From an uncultured Bacteroidia bacterium (GTDB taxonomy: Bacteria > Bacteroidota > Bacteroidia > Bacteroidales > F082): DNA of 32,196 nucleotides. The DNA lies in assembly GCA_902801465.1 (NCBI GenBank), contig CADCIH010000009.1, positions 1-32,196 on the forward strand, read 5' to 3'. Below are positions 23,556-31,198 of this stretch, in pieces. The notes under the pieces are model-generated. The model searched no databases, was not told where the DNA came from, and saw only the letters and a program-made list of their open reading frames with translations. How positions within the stretch are numbered: the first letter of the stretch is position 1; every line of letters begins with the position of its first letter. A program made the translations under genes and the position numbers.

Positions 23556-23909
23556 TTAGACTTTTTTCGTGGTTTTGGTGGTTGACGAGACGGTGGTCTT
23601 GCCGCCCGATTCCTTGATGGTGGTGGTCGTTTCCGACTTCAGGGTGAGACCGAGGGTCTGCAGGGTGCCACACCAGGTGAGTCCCGCGCAGAAGGCAGTC
23701 TTCAAGCTCGTGGGTTCCATGATGAAATAAGCCAATGCGGTGCCGATGAAAGGCATCAGCAGGGCGTCGATGATAAAGTAGAAACGTTCCGTTTTGCCGG
23801 GCCAAAGTTTCTTGAGGAAAGTCTTGCAGCCGATCATGTCGGCGTAGATGGAAAGCAGCTCTGAGATGAGCGCCCCGGCGAATGTGATGCTAAGTAATAC
23901 GTAATCCAT
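23556..23909 (-). CDS. small three-helix membrane protein, 117 aa (holin-like features)
   Basis: Three predicted membrane helices at about residues 4-25, 44-64 and 68-90, then a hydrophilic tail of threonine, serine and lysine (TTTTIKESGGKTTVSSTTKT). Size, helix number and charged tail resemble some phage holins, but these properties are not specific. I recognise no family. The gene heads a two-gene unit with the 86-aa membrane protein. A hairpin at 23920-23948 separates it from the DUF2461 gene upstream. Confidence 0.7.
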   Translation of the reverse strand: MDYVLLSITFAGALISELLSIYADMIGCKTFLKKLWPGKTERFYFIIDALLMPFIGTALAYFIMEPTSLKTAFCAGLTWCGTLQTLGLTLKSETTTTIKESGGKTTVSSTTKTTKKV

Positions 23910-23919
23910 AGTGACGGGG

Positions 23920-23948
23920 TTTTTGTTTCAAAAAGTCTGAAACAAAAA
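23920..23948 (-). terminator. A+T-rich hairpin after the DUF2461 gene
   Basis: A perfect 11-bp stem (23920-23930 with 23938-23948) around a 7-nt loop lies 17 nt after the DUF2461 stop. The stem has few G-C pairs and lacks a strong T tract on the minus strand, so the terminator role is uncertain. Confidence 0.4.
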
Positions 23949-23964
23949 GCCTGCCAGTGTTTAT

Positions 23965-24627
23965 TCATCTTTCCACTTGATTGAGCCATTGACAAAAGTC
24001 CTTCGTCTTTTTGAACTCATCAAGAACCCATTCCACGAGGTTGGGACTGTAAAGGTGCTTGTCGTCCACTTCTTTGACTAACAGCCAGTCGCGTTGCTTG
24101 AAAAACTCGGCATAGGCATGATCCTTCGGATAGCCGTTGGGCACTCGTTTCATGTTGCGTCCGGTATCCAAGGTAAAGCCCTTGGCCTTCTTGATGGCCT
24201 CGCTTAATGGTTCGCCGTTGTAAAGAATCTCCTCTCTGATGGTTTTAAGTGTCTCAGGAAAAGGCATATACATTCCCGTACAGAGCATGTTGCCACTGAA
24301 GTAATCTTCTGATTCCCTAGGCTGTACCTGAAAATAATAGCCGCTGAGCATCGATTTCTTTCCGCCTTTGCACACAAACACCCCGAAGTGCGTCTTGTAA
24401 GGCGTTTTATCCGCTGAGAAACGGGTGTCGCGATAGAAGCGATAGGTGCAATCCTTCAAAGTCAACCCCTGCATGTCGGGATCGAACCGCTGAACCCCAT
24501 CAATAATCTGCTCGGCAATGGCATTGAACTTCGCTTGGGCGCTTTGGTATTCCTGTTTGTGCTCATGGAACCACTCACGGTTGTTGTTGTGGAGCACATT
24601 GGTGAGAAAAGTGATGATTTCTTCCAT
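23965..24627 (-). CDS. DUF2461 family protein
   Basis: A 220-aa soluble protein with features of the DUF2461 (TIGR02453) family: FLTNVLHNNNREWFHEHKQ at the start, DCTYRFYRDTRFSADKTPYK in the middle, followed by THFGVFV and a GYYFQVQP strand, and a final PNGYPKDHAYAEFFKQRDWL. The cellular role of the family is unknown. The gene has its own promoter (24646-24653) and a possible terminator (23920-23948), so it looks monocistronic. Confidence 0.9.
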   Translation of the reverse strand: MEEIITFLTNVLHNNNREWFHEHKQEYQSAQAKFNAIAEQIIDGVQRFDPDMQGLTLKDCTYRFYRDTRFSADKTPYKTHFGVFVCKGGKKSMLSGYYFQVQPRESEDYFSGNMLCTGMYMPFPETLKTIREEILYNGEPLSEAIKKAKGFTLDTGRNMKRVPNGYPKDHAYAEFFKQRDWLLVKEVDDKHLYSPNLVEWVLDEFKKTKDFCQWLNQVER

Positions 24628-24645
24628 AATGAACTTTTTCGCTTA

Positions 24646-24653
24646 CAAAGATA
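24646..24653 (-). promoter_or_regulatory. Bacteroidetes -7 box (TATCTTTG, minus strand)
   Basis: It matches TAnnTTTG, 18 nt before the DUF2461 start at 24627. Confidence 0.6.
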
Positions 24654-24688
24654 AATCATTTTCTGAAATAAAAACATAAGCTTCCCAA

Positions 24689-24746
24689 ACGTGCCGAAGG
24701 CACGTGATCTCAATAACCCCACACAAGCGATAGCGCAGTGTGGGGT
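24689..24746. repeat. REP-like double hairpin
   Basis: The first hairpin has 7-bp arms (ACGTGCC, loop GAA, GGCACGT; 24689-24705). The second has 9-bp arms (ACCCCACAC 24716-24724, GTGTGGGGT 24738-24746) around a 13-nt loop. It lies in the 287-bp gap between two divergent genes. Its form suggests a dispersed intergenic repeat. Confidence 0.65.
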
Positions 24747-24865
24747 AAAAAAAGACAAGGACAAAACGAAATCCTGCTAAGCTATAACTCAATGAAAATC
24801 AATATCTATCAACTTGGACAGCCTGAAATGATAGGGACATTCTCCAAAGCTCCTTTAGAAACCCC

Positions 24866-24894
24866 TTGACAAGTTGTTTTTCTCTGTAATTTTG
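24866..24894 (+). promoter_or_regulatory. promoter with TTGAC and TAATTTTG
   Basis: The -7 box TAATTTTG (24887-24894) matches the consensus. TTGAC at 24866-24870 lies near the -33 position. The ATG at 24915 is 20 nt further on. Confidence 0.65.
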
Positions 24895-24914
24895 CATCAA
24901 CAACCATTCGAAAT

Positions 24915-26381
24915 ATGAGAACACAATTTCTAATTCTCGTGTTGGTCTGCAGCTTGCTGGCCGCTTGCAACACCCAAACCAAACGGGTGGGACAAGCCCA
25001 ATCCCTTTATGAAGAAGGAACATGCCTGCGCGAGCAACGCCAATCGGAAGAGGCCGCCGAAAAGTTCTTGCAAGGACTGGAAGCGTTGCAGGCTTGCGAA
25101 AAGACCACAGAAGTCCTGCAACTCGAAGGGCAACTTTGCGACAACCTCGGTGCGATGTACTTCAAGCATGGACTGTTCGAGGGCGCTTTTCTCCAGCATC
25201 AAAAGGCCTTGGATTGTTTCCGCCAGACCTTGGACTCCACGGGTATGATGAACGCCTACCGCAATAGTGGCCGGGCCGTCAGGGCACAGGAACAATACAC
25301 CCAAGCCAAACATTATTATGACTCAGCCTTTATCATCGCCTCCTTGATTAATGATCAAGCCATGCTGGGCGACCTCTATCTGGAGATGGGGCGCGACTAT
25401 TATATGGAGACCGGCAACTTTGCCAAAGGCATCGAGAGTGTCAACAAGGCATTGGAAATCGGCCTCAGCGACACCGATACCGACATCGCACACATGACCT
25501 TGGGCATCCTTTATTATTATTTGAACGATTTCGAGTACGCCAAAAGCTTTTTGAACGAAGCCTTGCGTAGCGAACGCCCTGGATTGAAAATGTCTGTCTA
25601 TCAGACGCTTTATGCCATCGCCTACAGCGAAGGCGACTACAAGCAGGCCATCCAATACCATCAGTTGTTCTCAACGAATTTGCTGGAATCGGAACAAGAA
25701 CATTCCAGCGAGGTCATGCTACGCATCAAGTCGGAATACGAACTGAAAGCCCAACAAAGCGAGCTGGAGAGCCTGCATCGCAACCACGACTTGAAGTTAT
25801 ATCTGATTATCGCTCTGGTACTGATTGCTCTGTTGGTCATCCTTTTGATTGTGAGGAAGATTGTTAGCGACCATAAGTTGAAGATGGAACAGTTTGGACG
25901 TCAAGTGGAGCGTGACCAAAACCGTATCCACGAGCTGGTAAGCGACATGGAGACCTTAATTCGCACCAACGACGAGCTACGACGCAACCAGCAGACCCTC
26001 TCGCAGAAAGAGCTGATGATGACCCAGAAGATCATGGCCCGAAACAAAGTGATGATCACAGCCCAAGCCCTCAGCGAACAGGTGAACGCCGACACACTCA
26101 ACTTCGAGCTTACCGACAGCGACTGGACCGACTTCATCAACCTCACCGACTTGATCTTCGACGGCTTCTCACAACGCCTGCTTCAGCTCTTCCCCAAGCT
26201 CGGCAAATGGGACGTGCGCATCTGCTGCCTCTCCAAAAACGGCTTCTCCAATCAGGTGATTTCCATCTTGTTGGATACCCAAACCGACTCCTATTATAAA
26301 CGTAAAACCCGAATCAAACAAATGAAAATGAACCTCGGAGACGACAACCGGTCGTTCGAAGAGATAGTTAATGCGGTGTAA
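24915..26381 (+). CDS. TPR lipoprotein/membrane regulator with C-terminal HTH
   Basis: The N-terminus is a lipoprotein-type signal (LLAAC, Cys18). Residues about 25-265 form tetratricopeptide-like helix pairs (LCDNLGAMYFKHGLFEGAFL and similar). One membrane helix follows at about 295-316, then a coiled coil (VERDQNRIHELVSDMETLIR) and a C-terminal LuxR-like helix-turn-helix (KWDVRICCLSKNGFSNQVIS). The plan fits Bacteroidales regulators that sense something outside the membrane and bind DNA inside. The likely target is the next gene, a BspA-like surface protein, 68 nt downstream on the same strand. A heptamer array lies right after its stop. The function is inferred from layout. Confidence 0.82.
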   Translation: MRTQFLILVLVCSLLAACNTQTKRVGQAQSLYEEGTCLREQRQSEEAAEKFLQGLEALQACEKTTEVLQLEGQLCDNLGAMYFKHGLFEGAFLQHQKALDCFRQTLDSTGMMNAYRNSGRAVRAQEQYTQAKHYYDSAFIIASLINDQAMLGDLYLEMGRDYYMETGNFAKGIESVNKALEIGLSDTDTDIAHMTLGILYYYLNDFEYAKSFLNEALRSERPGLKMSVYQTLYAIAYSEGDYKQAIQYHQLFSTNLLESEQEHSSEVMLRIKSEYELKAQQSELESLHRNHDLKLYLIIALVLIALLVILLIVRKIVSDHKLKMEQFGRQVERDQNRIHELVSDMETLIRTNDELRRNQQTLSQKELMMTQKIMARNKVMITAQALSEQVNADTLNFELTDSDWTDFINLTDLIFDGFSQRLLQLFPKLGKWDVRICCLSKNGFSNQVISILLDTQTDSYYKRKTRIKQMKMNLGDDNRSFEEIVNAV

Positions 26382-26383
26382 AC

Positions 26384-26411
26384 GGAGAACGGAGAACGGA
26401 AAACGGAAAAC
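26384..26411 (+). repeat. heptamer array after the TPR/HTH gene
   Basis: Four units: GGAGAAC, GGAGAAC, GGAAAAC, GGAAAAC. It begins 2 nt after the stop codon and ends 38 nt before the BspA-like start. Confidence 0.88.
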
Positions 26412-26449
26412 TATGAAATAATTATGAATAAATAAATAAAACCAACAAT

Positions 26450-28528
26450 ATGAAAAAACAATTCTTCATCCTTGTTATGATGACTTTGGCCATGGGAAAT
26501 GTTAAGGCTTACGATTTTACCGCATACGCTCCCTCAGGACAGCTGCTCTTCTGCACTGTTTTGGATCAAAACAACCATCAGATTGGGTTGGCTGCCGGTG
26601 TGCCCAAACCTTCGGGCGACCTGGTCATCCCTGAGACCATTCACAGTGGGGGTGCCGACTGGACGGTGACCGAAATCATGGACAATGCATTTCGAGAGAG
26701 TACCATCACCTCGGTGGTCATCCCCAACACCGTCACGGCCATTGGAAACCGTGCGTTCTACCTCTGCACCTCGTTGAGCGGCACCGTGGTCATCCCTAAT
26801 TCGGTGAACTCCGTGGGTTATACTGCTTTTTGCCGTTGCGATCGCATGACGGAAGTGGTACTTCCCGAAAAGGATGTGACCTACGGCAGTGAATGCTTCA
26901 TGACCACTGGTTTGACGGGAACCCTGGTGCTTCCCGAAGGGCTTACGGTGGTCTCGAATGGTATGTTCCGCAACAATGATAAGTTGACCAATATAGTTAT
27001 TCCAAATACTGTAACAACCATAATGGCTGATGCTTTTTCGTATTGTGGCAATCTTGAGACCGTTCAGATTCCCAGTTCGGTTACTACAATCGAAAGAAAC
27101 CCATTCAATAGTTGCGAAAAGATCGAGTCGGTAACTGTTGAGGAGGGAAATCCCGTTTATGATTCCGAAAACAACTGTATCATCAATCGACTCACCAACA
27201 CGGTTGTAATTGGCTGTAAGAACAGCGTGATTCCCGAAGGAGTGGAGGCTATTGGTCCTTACGCTTTCGGCCAATGCGGTCTTACCCGTATGCCCGACAT
27301 TCCTTCGTCGGTGACGGCCATTGGAACGCATGCTTTCATGAGCTGCAAAGACCCTGGCTCGTTGGTCATTCCCGAGACGTTGACCGACATTGCCCCGGAG
27401 GCCTTTATCTATGGCCGGTTCTCTACGGTTACCCTTCCCCAGTCCATGGATACCATTCCTTATCGGTTGTTTGGGATGTGCCAGAGGATGGGCGAGGTGA
27501 CCATCCCTGAATCGGTCAGCTACATCGACAGATTGGCCTTCTCTTGGTGTACGAATTTGAAGAAGATCTATGTCTATAATCCGGTTCCGCCTACGGTAAA
27601 CGCGGAACAGGCTTATTACCATTCTTTCGACTATGTGCCCCGAAGCGCCACCATCTATGTGCCGCAAGGATCGCTTTCGGCTTATCAGAACGCACCAGGA
27701 TGGAACGAGTTTGCCAACATCGTGGAAATGGGCATCTTCCCCATCGGGACGGAATGGTATTATGAGATTCAGAACGAAAACGGCAGCGTCACCTATCAGC
27801 ATTTGGAATATGTGGCCGACACCACCGTCCAGGAAGAGCCCACCCATATCCTCGTGCGTATCAACACCCTTTACGACAAGGATTTCAGCACAGAACAATC
27901 ACGGGAATACATCTATGAACGTGACAACAAGGTATATTGGTGGAACAAAACCTTGGGCGAGTTCACGATGTTGTATGATTTCGCAGCCCAGGTGGGTGAC
28001 GAGTGGGAGATCAAAGTGGGAACTTCGCAACTTGTGATGCATGTGGATGAAGAAGGAACGGTGGAGTACAATGGCCAGACCTATCGGACCCTCGTGGTGA
28101 GCGATCCCCAAGACCTGTTTAGCGGCACCATCATCTGTGGCATCGGCCATGAAACCAGCTTCTTCCCGGAGCGCTTGATGACCAAAGGAGACGACTATCG
28201 TGTGGAAGGTATGCGCTGCGTGTGGCAATACGGACAGTTGATTATCCAGACGAGCGAAACCGCTTGTGACGAGGTGTATTTCAATTTTCATTACGATGTT
28301 GACGAAACCACCACGGAGGGATTCCAGGTTTATCCCAACCCCGCCACGGGTATTATCACCATCTCTGGGGCCCAACCCGGGGAATACCGCATCAGCAATA
28401 CGATGGGACAAACCCTGATGACGGGTTGCGTCCATGGTGAAAACAACCAGATTGACGTGTCAAAATTACCCAATGGCATGTATTTCATCAGCGTTGGTGA
28501 TGTGACACGGAAATTTGTGGTGCAATAA
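26450..28528 (+). CDS. BspA-like leucine-rich-repeat surface protein with T9SS sorting domain
   Basis: A signal peptide (MKKQFFILVMMTLAMGNVKA) is followed by a series of BspA-type repeats (LRR_5) from about residue 60 to 420, with the core pattern seen in LVIPETLTDIAPEAF and VTIPESVSYIDRLAF. Such proteins bind host or bacterial surfaces in related species. A beta-rich domain follows, and the last 70 residues form a T9SS type A sorting domain (FQVYPNPATGIITISG, ending in TRKFVVQ), so the protein is exported by T9SS and attached at the surface. It stands downstream of the TPR/HTH regulator. No TAnnTTTG box was found before it. Confidence 0.92.
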   Translation: MKKQFFILVMMTLAMGNVKAYDFTAYAPSGQLLFCTVLDQNNHQIGLAAGVPKPSGDLVIPETIHSGGADWTVTEIMDNAFRESTITSVVIPNTVTAIGNRAFYLCTSLSGTVVIPNSVNSVGYTAFCRCDRMTEVVLPEKDVTYGSECFMTTGLTGTLVLPEGLTVVSNGMFRNNDKLTNIVIPNTVTTIMADAFSYCGNLETVQIPSSVTTIERNPFNSCEKIESVTVEEGNPVYDSENNCIINRLTNTVVIGCKNSVIPEGVEAIGPYAFGQCGLTRMPDIPSSVTAIGTHAFMSCKDPGSLVIPETLTDIAPEAFIYGRFSTVTLPQSMDTIPYRLFGMCQRMGEVTIPESVSYIDRLAFSWCTNLKKIYVYNPVPPTVNAEQAYYHSFDYVPRSATIYVPQGSLSAYQNAPGWNEFANIVEMGIFPIGTEWYYEIQNENGSVTYQHLEYVADTTVQEEPTHILVRINTLYDKDFSTEQSREYIYERDNKVYWWNKTLGEFTMLYDFAAQVGDEWEIKVGTSQLVMHVDEEGTVEYNGQTYRTLVVSDPQDLFSGTIICGIGHETSFFPERLMTKGDDYRVEGMRCVWQYGQLIIQTSETACDEVYFNFHYDVDETTTEGFQVYPNPATGIITISGAQPGEYRISNTMGQTLMTGCVHGENNQIDVSKLPNGMYFISVGDVTRKFVVQ

Positions 28529-28539
28529 GGAAAGAATCT

Positions 28540-29187
28540 TTAACCTAATATAATCACCTCAGGACGACAACCGAGCACCCGTGACAGTGCGAGTACCGAA
28601 CGCACTTCCGCTTTGGTGATGTCCTGGTCGCCCTGTTCGTAAGCTTGAATCATGCGAAGTGAAACCCCCGACAAGTCAGCTAACTTTTTTTGAGTGAGAC
28701 GGGACTGCTTGCGGATGGTTTTCAGCGGGTTCTTCCGGTGTTGGAGACTTTGCTCGATCAGTGCATCAGCTGTTTTTACAAATTTGGAAAGGTCGGCTTC
28801 ATGCAAGGTTGGATATAGCGAAAGCAAGGTGTTGATGTTTAATCCATTGCTTCTAAGAAACGAAAACGTTCGGGCGCGATACCATTGGTAATAGGCCAAC
28901 GCCCAACCAGCCCAATATTCGGGGGTGCGGTCAAAAGGTGCGTAGGACAGGACGGGCACCGTTTTGTCAATAGTTTTATCCAAAACCAGTTGCATAAGTT
29001 CCATCCCCGACAGTCCCGACAGGTAACGGGGATTGCCCGCCTCAATTTGTGAGGCGACGCCGCTTGACAGAAACATCTCGTAAAACAACATTAGGTCGCA
29101 ATGCGCGGCATGGACGGCGCAGTCGAACATGGTGCCGAGGTTGTTCATCACATCCTCAAGATATAAGTGATTATAGGCGCGGGTCAT
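28540..29187 (-). CDS. antitoxin-like XRE protein partnered with DUF3990
   Basis: ATG at 29187 is preferred to the TTG at 29217 because it overlaps the upstream gene by only 17 nt and begins close to the conserved text HLYLEDVMNNLGTMFDCAVH. The N-terminal half resembles the small partner domain (DUF3791-like) usually found beside DUF3990. The C-terminal XRE helix-turn-helix (about 155-208) contains LTQKKLADLSGVSLRMIQAY. It may neutralise the upstream protein and repress the shared promoter. The two palindromes at 29855-29897 are candidate operators. Confidence 0.8.
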   Translation of the reverse strand: MTRAYNHLYLEDVMNNLGTMFDCAVHAAHCDLMLFYEMFLSSGVASQIEAGNPRYLSGLSGMELMQLVLDKTIDKTVPVLSYAPFDRTPEYWAGWALAYYQWYRARTFSFLRSNGLNINTLLSLYPTLHEADLSKFVKTADALIEQSLQHRKNPLKTIRKQSRLTQKKLADLSGVSLRMIQAYEQGDQDITKAEVRSVLALSRVLGCRPEVIILG

Positions 29188-29848
29188 CGGTAGTCCATTT
29201 TTGTCTGAGAATATCAATCATATAGATGGCATCAACTGGTGATGCCGTGGTTTTTTCTTTCTGGAAATCTTCTCTTGCTTTTCGGTCGCGGGCTTGGCGT
29301 TTCGGGTAGTACAGACTGCTGTCAACGGGGATGCTTTCCTTGAAATGAATGCTTGCAAACGCTTTTTCGCTTTTCAATACGATTTGTTCCCCCAGGTTTC
29401 CTAAATGCATTGCTTTTCGCAATTGCTCCAATGAGATGGTGTTGTTCAAAAAGGCGTTGGCAAACGAGAAATAAGAATCATCGGCCCGATAACCTATGAT
29501 GATATCGTAAGGCTTGTAGTCGGGTAAAAAATGGTTCAACAGGTATTGTTTTGCTTCTGTGGGCAGGCCTTGGGACAGGACAAACGTTCTGTTTTTCAAC
29601 AGTATCGAGAGCCAATTCAGGATATGATAGGGTTTTTGATTTAGATGGAGAATGTCCACCCCCTCCAAGTCGATTTCATAGCTGTTGGCAAAGCCATCGC
29701 GTTGTTCCGTACTTGCCCATTCTTTGGCGAGCTCAAGATTTTCGGTACAATAAAAGCCCAATCCGTAATCATTTTTCGGATTTCCTACCCCAAAAACGGG
29801 CTTTTCGATGATCTTTGTCGAACCGTGATAAATGACAATCGATTTCAT
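29171..29848 (-). CDS. DUF3990 protein, ADP-ribosyltransferase-like toxin candidate
   Basis: A 225-aa protein with the DUF3990 hallmarks: IYHGS near the N-terminus, GLGFYCTENLELAKEWA (residues about 29-45), and PYDIIIGYRADDSYFSF (about 117-133). The first two blocks resemble the histidine and tyrosine motifs of ADP-ribosyltransferases. It is the first gene of an overlapping pair with the XRE protein, the usual order for toxin-antitoxin units with a shared promoter (29876-29883). A long basic section (KRQARDRKAREDFQKEKTT) lies near the C-terminus. Toxicity and target are inferred, not shown. Confidence 0.82.
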   Translation of the reverse strand: MKSIVIYHGSTKIIEKPVFGVGNPKNDYGLGFYCTENLELAKEWASTEQRDGFANSYEIDLEGVDILHLNQKPYHILNWLSILLKNRTFVLSQGLPTEAKQYLLNHFLPDYKPYDIIIGYRADDSYFSFANAFLNNTISLEQLRKAMHLGNLGEQIVLKSEKAFASIHFKESIPVDSSLYYPKRQARDRKAREDFQKEKTTASPVDAIYMIDILRQKWTTDDPRL

Positions 29849-29854
29849 AAACTA

Positions 29855-29866
29855 TCGTTATAACGA
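29855..29866. promoter_or_regulatory. palindromic operator candidate (TCGTTATAACGA)
   Basis: A perfect 12-bp palindrome in the leader, between the -7 box and the toxin start codon. XRE repressors usually bind such sites. Confidence 0.45.
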
Positions 29867-29875
29867 GACTTTTTG

Positions 29876-29883
29876 CAAAAATA
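29876..29883 (-). promoter_or_regulatory. Bacteroidetes -7 box (TATTTTTG, minus strand)
   Basis: It matches TAnnTTTG, 27 nt before the toxin start at 29848. An inverted repeat overlaps it. Confidence 0.55.
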
Positions 29884-29897
29884 GTATTTTTACTATT
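29880..29897. promoter_or_regulatory. inverted repeat overlapping the toxin promoter
   Basis: AATAGTA and TACTATT flank a TTTT spacer. The left arm overlaps the -7 box, so a bound repressor would block RNA polymerase. The surrounding A+T richness makes chance possible. Confidence 0.35.
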
Positions 29898-30111
29898 ATT
29901 TATCAATAATTAACAGAAATAATTTTTACGGCAAATATATTATTAATTTAAAAAAAAGTCAATAGGTTTATTGTTGATATTTTGGATACATTCTTAAATA
30001 ATCTATAGCTAATTATTTATTAATATTCTTAAAATCAATACGTTAATTCAAAATTTTTCAGAAAAAATATGTATTCAACGATTTAAGCCGTTTTTTTGAT
30101 GAAAGATTCAA
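29898..30111. other. A+T-rich intergenic region
   Basis: A divergent gap of very high A+T content with many stop codons in all frames. I see no gene in it. The composition differs strongly from the flanking genes and may mark a transfer boundary or a bent-DNA promoter region. Confidence 0.5.
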
Positions 30112-30119
30112 TACCTTTG
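30112..30119 (+). promoter_or_regulatory. Bacteroidetes -7 box (TACCTTTG), leaderless
   Basis: It matches TAnnTTTG and ends 5 nt before the ATG at 30125, so little or no leader is expected. Confidence 0.5.
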
Positions 30120-30124
30120 TTCCT

Positions 30125-31198
30125 ATGAAAAGATACTTGATCATCGTTGTGTTGCTATGCCTGGTTGGAGGCCTCCAAGCTCAGGACTTCTATCGGACAA
30201 AAAGCAACCGCTATATCGCCGATATTGCCTTTTCGGGGAACCAGGTCCTTGTGCTGGAGAACCGCAACCGCAACTCGGTGCTGAGTCTGCTCGACCTTGA
30301 GGGAAACAAGCTGAGCGAGACCGAGTTCCAACAACAATATGAGGAACTGTATATAGATCCTTTCGGGCATTTTCTGCTGATGAACCGCGACAGCTGTCTG
30401 CAGGTGTATTTCGATCATCAGCGGAATGCCTTGCCTTTGACGACGTTCTCCAAACAGGAATTCAACGACAAAGTGGCGAGGTTTGTGTTGGAGTTCAACG
30501 GGGCCAATGTGCTCCGCAGCATGGTTTACGACAAGCACGACTACCACGTTCAGGAATTTCACGGACAAACGCAAACCTATTCGTACATCCTGAAAGACGA
30601 TCCGGATAAGAAAAACCATCCCTTGTGCCGCTTTATCAATCCAGCCGCCATTGAAATGTGTCAAGACCAACTGAATCAGATTATTGCCATGTACGACCAC
30701 GCGGTTCCTCTCGGGGCCAATGAGCTGAGAATGGGTACATGGGATGGAGATTTACGCCGCTTGAACAAAACCTTGAATATCCACCTTCAGATTTTATGGT
30801 ACCGTCAAAATGTCGCCAAGGAATACCATACTGCCGCCTTGATCTATAACGGACTTTTGCAATTGATTGACTTGCAGGGACTCAAGATCGTGGAAGTCGA
30901 TAAGGATTTCAATACCTCCGATCCACGGCCGTTGAAAATCCTTTCGGGAGAAGATTGTTTTAAGAGCCAATTCCTCACGGATGAACTCACGGGTAAGACC
31001 TACGGACTCTTTGTGAAGGATGGAATGAATTACCTGGGGCTATACAACCCGGCAAAAGGTAGCGTTGGCATCATTCACAAAGCTTGCGTCAGCATCTATC
31101 CGAGAGTATTCAAGATTCATGGCGGGTATGCCTACAGTGTCTATTTCGACGCAGTGCGGAGCCATGGTGTGCTTAGTAGAGTAAAGATTAAAGAATGA
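30125..31198 (+). CDS. secreted protein of unknown function, propeller-like
   Basis: A signal peptide (MKRYLIIVVLLCLVGGLQAQ) is followed by about 335 residues of repeated short beta strands (ADIAFSGNQVLVLENRNRNS, FGHFLLMNRDSCLQVYFDH), which suggests a beta-propeller, but no named repeat is clear. There is no T9SS domain, so it is probably periplasmic or attached through a partner. Its stop overlaps the start of the TPR/HTH regulator by 4 nt. The tight coupling suggests the two proteins act together, perhaps as sensor partner and regulator. Confidence 0.8.
   Translation: MKRYLIIVVLLCLVGGLQAQDFYRTKSNRYIADIAFSGNQVLVLENRNRNSVLSLLDLEGNKLSETEFQQQYEELYIDPFGHFLLMNRDSCLQVYFDHQRNALPLTTFSKQEFNDKVARFVLEFNGANVLRSMVYDKHDYHVQEFHGQTQTYSYILKDDPDKKNHPLCRFINPAAIEMCQDQLNQIIAMYDHAVPLGANELRMGTWDGDLRRLNKTLNIHLQILWYRQNVAKEYHTAALIYNGLLQLIDLQGLKIVEVDKDFNTSDPRPLKILSGEDCFKSQFLTDELTGKTYGLFVKDGMNYLGLYNPAKGSVGIIHKACVSIYPRVFKIHGGYAYSVYFDAVRSHGVLSRVKIKE

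Noticed and set aside
23277-23909. Prophage remnant
   Set aside because: The holin-like shape alone is weak evidence; no capsid, tail, integrase or lysin gene lies nearby.
24716-24746. Intrinsic terminator
   Set aside because: The T run lies on the wrong side of the stem for either neighbouring gene, and both genes diverge from this gap.
26534-27898. 454-codon frame on the minus strand opposite the BspA-like gene
   Set aside because: The repeats of the real gene give a repetitive antisense frame; no recognisable protein.
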